From NCBI RefSeq assembly GCF_918797505.1, contig NC_092800.1, positions 25,931,577-25,995,576 on the forward strand: a stretch of DNA of 64,000 bases, given 5' to 3'. This DNA comes from Bemisia tabaci (lineage: Eukaryota > Arthropoda > Insecta > Hemiptera > Aleyrodidae). The notes beneath the pieces are model-generated. The model did not search any database. It worked only from the letters and a program-made list of their open reading frames with translations, and had not been told where the DNA came from. The position numbers and the translations under genes were made by a program. This document shows positions 63,424-64,000 of this stretch, one piece after another. The first letter of the stretch is position 1. Every line of letters starts with the position of its first letter.

Positions 63424-63616
63424 TGTTGAGCTCAGAAAAAAGGTCAACAATATTATAGATAAATCAACACATTTTATTAATAATACCTTTTTAAGGATAA
63501 ATTATGACTGGAAGAATCATACAAGCAGGACTTCCTTTTTCATATATATTAGGTTAAGATGAAGAGAAAAAGTGGTCGCCACGGAGACCATTTAGCATAG
63601 CATATGCTTCAACACA
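63424..63616 (-). repeat. 5' LTR (193 bp)
   Basis: It is the partner of 59305-59498. Its right edge touches the copy of the GILT intron segment that fills the rest of the window; two bases (CA) are shared by both alignments. Confidence 0.92.
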
Positions 63617-64000
63617 CACAAACATTTTATTGCTTCATCCAAGAGTGTTTAATGAGCTGAGTCTGCAGTATTTTTCATAATTTTTTTCTGACATGGGAAA
63701 TTGGAGAAAAATTGATTTAAAAGTGAAAAAATGTGCCGCCTTCTGATGTCATCTGGCGGCATTTCCCATTTAAATACATGTATTTTAGCAAAATCGGTTA
63801 TTTTGTCATATCTCCTCTAATAATCGCTCAATTTATGAATCAAGGGTATCCTTGTGTTCAGTTTACTCAGTAGATTCCACTTAACCACGAAATTCATCAA
63901 ATTTCAGACCCTTGCAAATTTTCCATTAACCTACTGCATTGAACAGTGTATGCTTTTACTTACTCTCATGCACCAATAGCATTAAGTTTCAGTACCAAGC
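63615..64000 (+). repeat. Copy of GILT intron segment 3223-3608
   Basis: It is identical to 3223-3608 over its full visible length and runs off the window. It starts exactly at the outer edge of the LTR element. Confidence 0.9.

Larger units (their letters stand above)
59305..63616 (-). mobile_element. LTR retrotransposon, apparently non-autonomous
   Basis: Direct repeats of 194 and 193 bp bound a 4.3-kb element on the minus strand. Immediately inside the 5' LTR lies a primer-binding site for tRNA-Trp. Immediately inside the 3' LTR lies a purine tract (AAAGGGGGGAG). The leader carries a repeat array (62851-63341). Minus-strand frames follow (about 62910-62605, 60476-60246, 60066-59827 and 59739-59491), but none shows reverse transcriptase, integrase or protease motifs, so the body looks degraded or LARD-like. 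The first frame (ETSRKEATEELKMRKENMEY) could be a gag remnant. The LTRs differ by one base, implying a recent insertion. The flanks show no target-site duplication. Confidence 0.88.

Overview
The window is AT-rich animal nuclear DNA. Its genes have many short exons, introns of 0.1 to 4 kb with GT/AG boundaries, dense transposon debris and a 500-bp run of N. The protein families and Dong-like, pogo-like and LTR retroelements point to an arthropod, most likely an insect. Some inverted-repeat families remind me of hemipteran (whitefly-like) genomes, but that is memory and cannot be checked here.

Left to right: (1) bases 1-4157, + strand, the last four coding exons of a GILT-type lysosomal thiol reductase. 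Its 5' exons lie outside the window. (2) 4158-9723, intergenic, with a pogo-like fragment, one unassigned coding-like ORF and foldback repeats. (3) 9724-27405, + strand, a complete 14-exon colmedin/gliomedin-like gene (840 aa): type II membrane anchor, furin-like site, 49 unbroken Gly-X-Y triplets, two Ig domains and an olfactomedin domain. (4) 42481-28978, - strand, a complete 11-exon anoctamin (TMEM16, ANO10-like, 690 aa), tail-to-tail with the colmedin gene. (5) 44981-45480, an assembly gap beside a palindromic repeat. (6) 46945-46240, - strand, two exons of an unrecognised gene. (7) 56207-48236, - strand, the C-terminal 309 residues (six exons) of an SLC17-type major facilitator transporter; its N-terminal exons were not found in the window. 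A 5'-truncated Dong/R4-type retrotransposon sits in one of its introns, inserted in an (AAT)n tract. (8) 59305-63616, - strand, an LTR retrotransposon with nearly identical LTRs, a tRNA-Trp primer-binding site and a leader array of ten copies of a 12-15 bp motif. (9) 63615-64000, an apparently perfect copy of an intron segment of the GILT gene at 3223-3608.

Exon boundaries were derived by hand from splice sites and reading phase. In every multi-exon model all phases join without a break. The genes do not look like a functional cluster: they are a lysosomal reductase, a cell-surface adhesion protein, a membrane scramblase/channel-type protein and an organic-anion transporter. The most noteworthy signals are the 386-bp identical segment near both ends of the window, which suggests recent duplication or an assembly chimera, and the repeated leader motif of the LTR element, which resembles the layout of the gypsy insulator.
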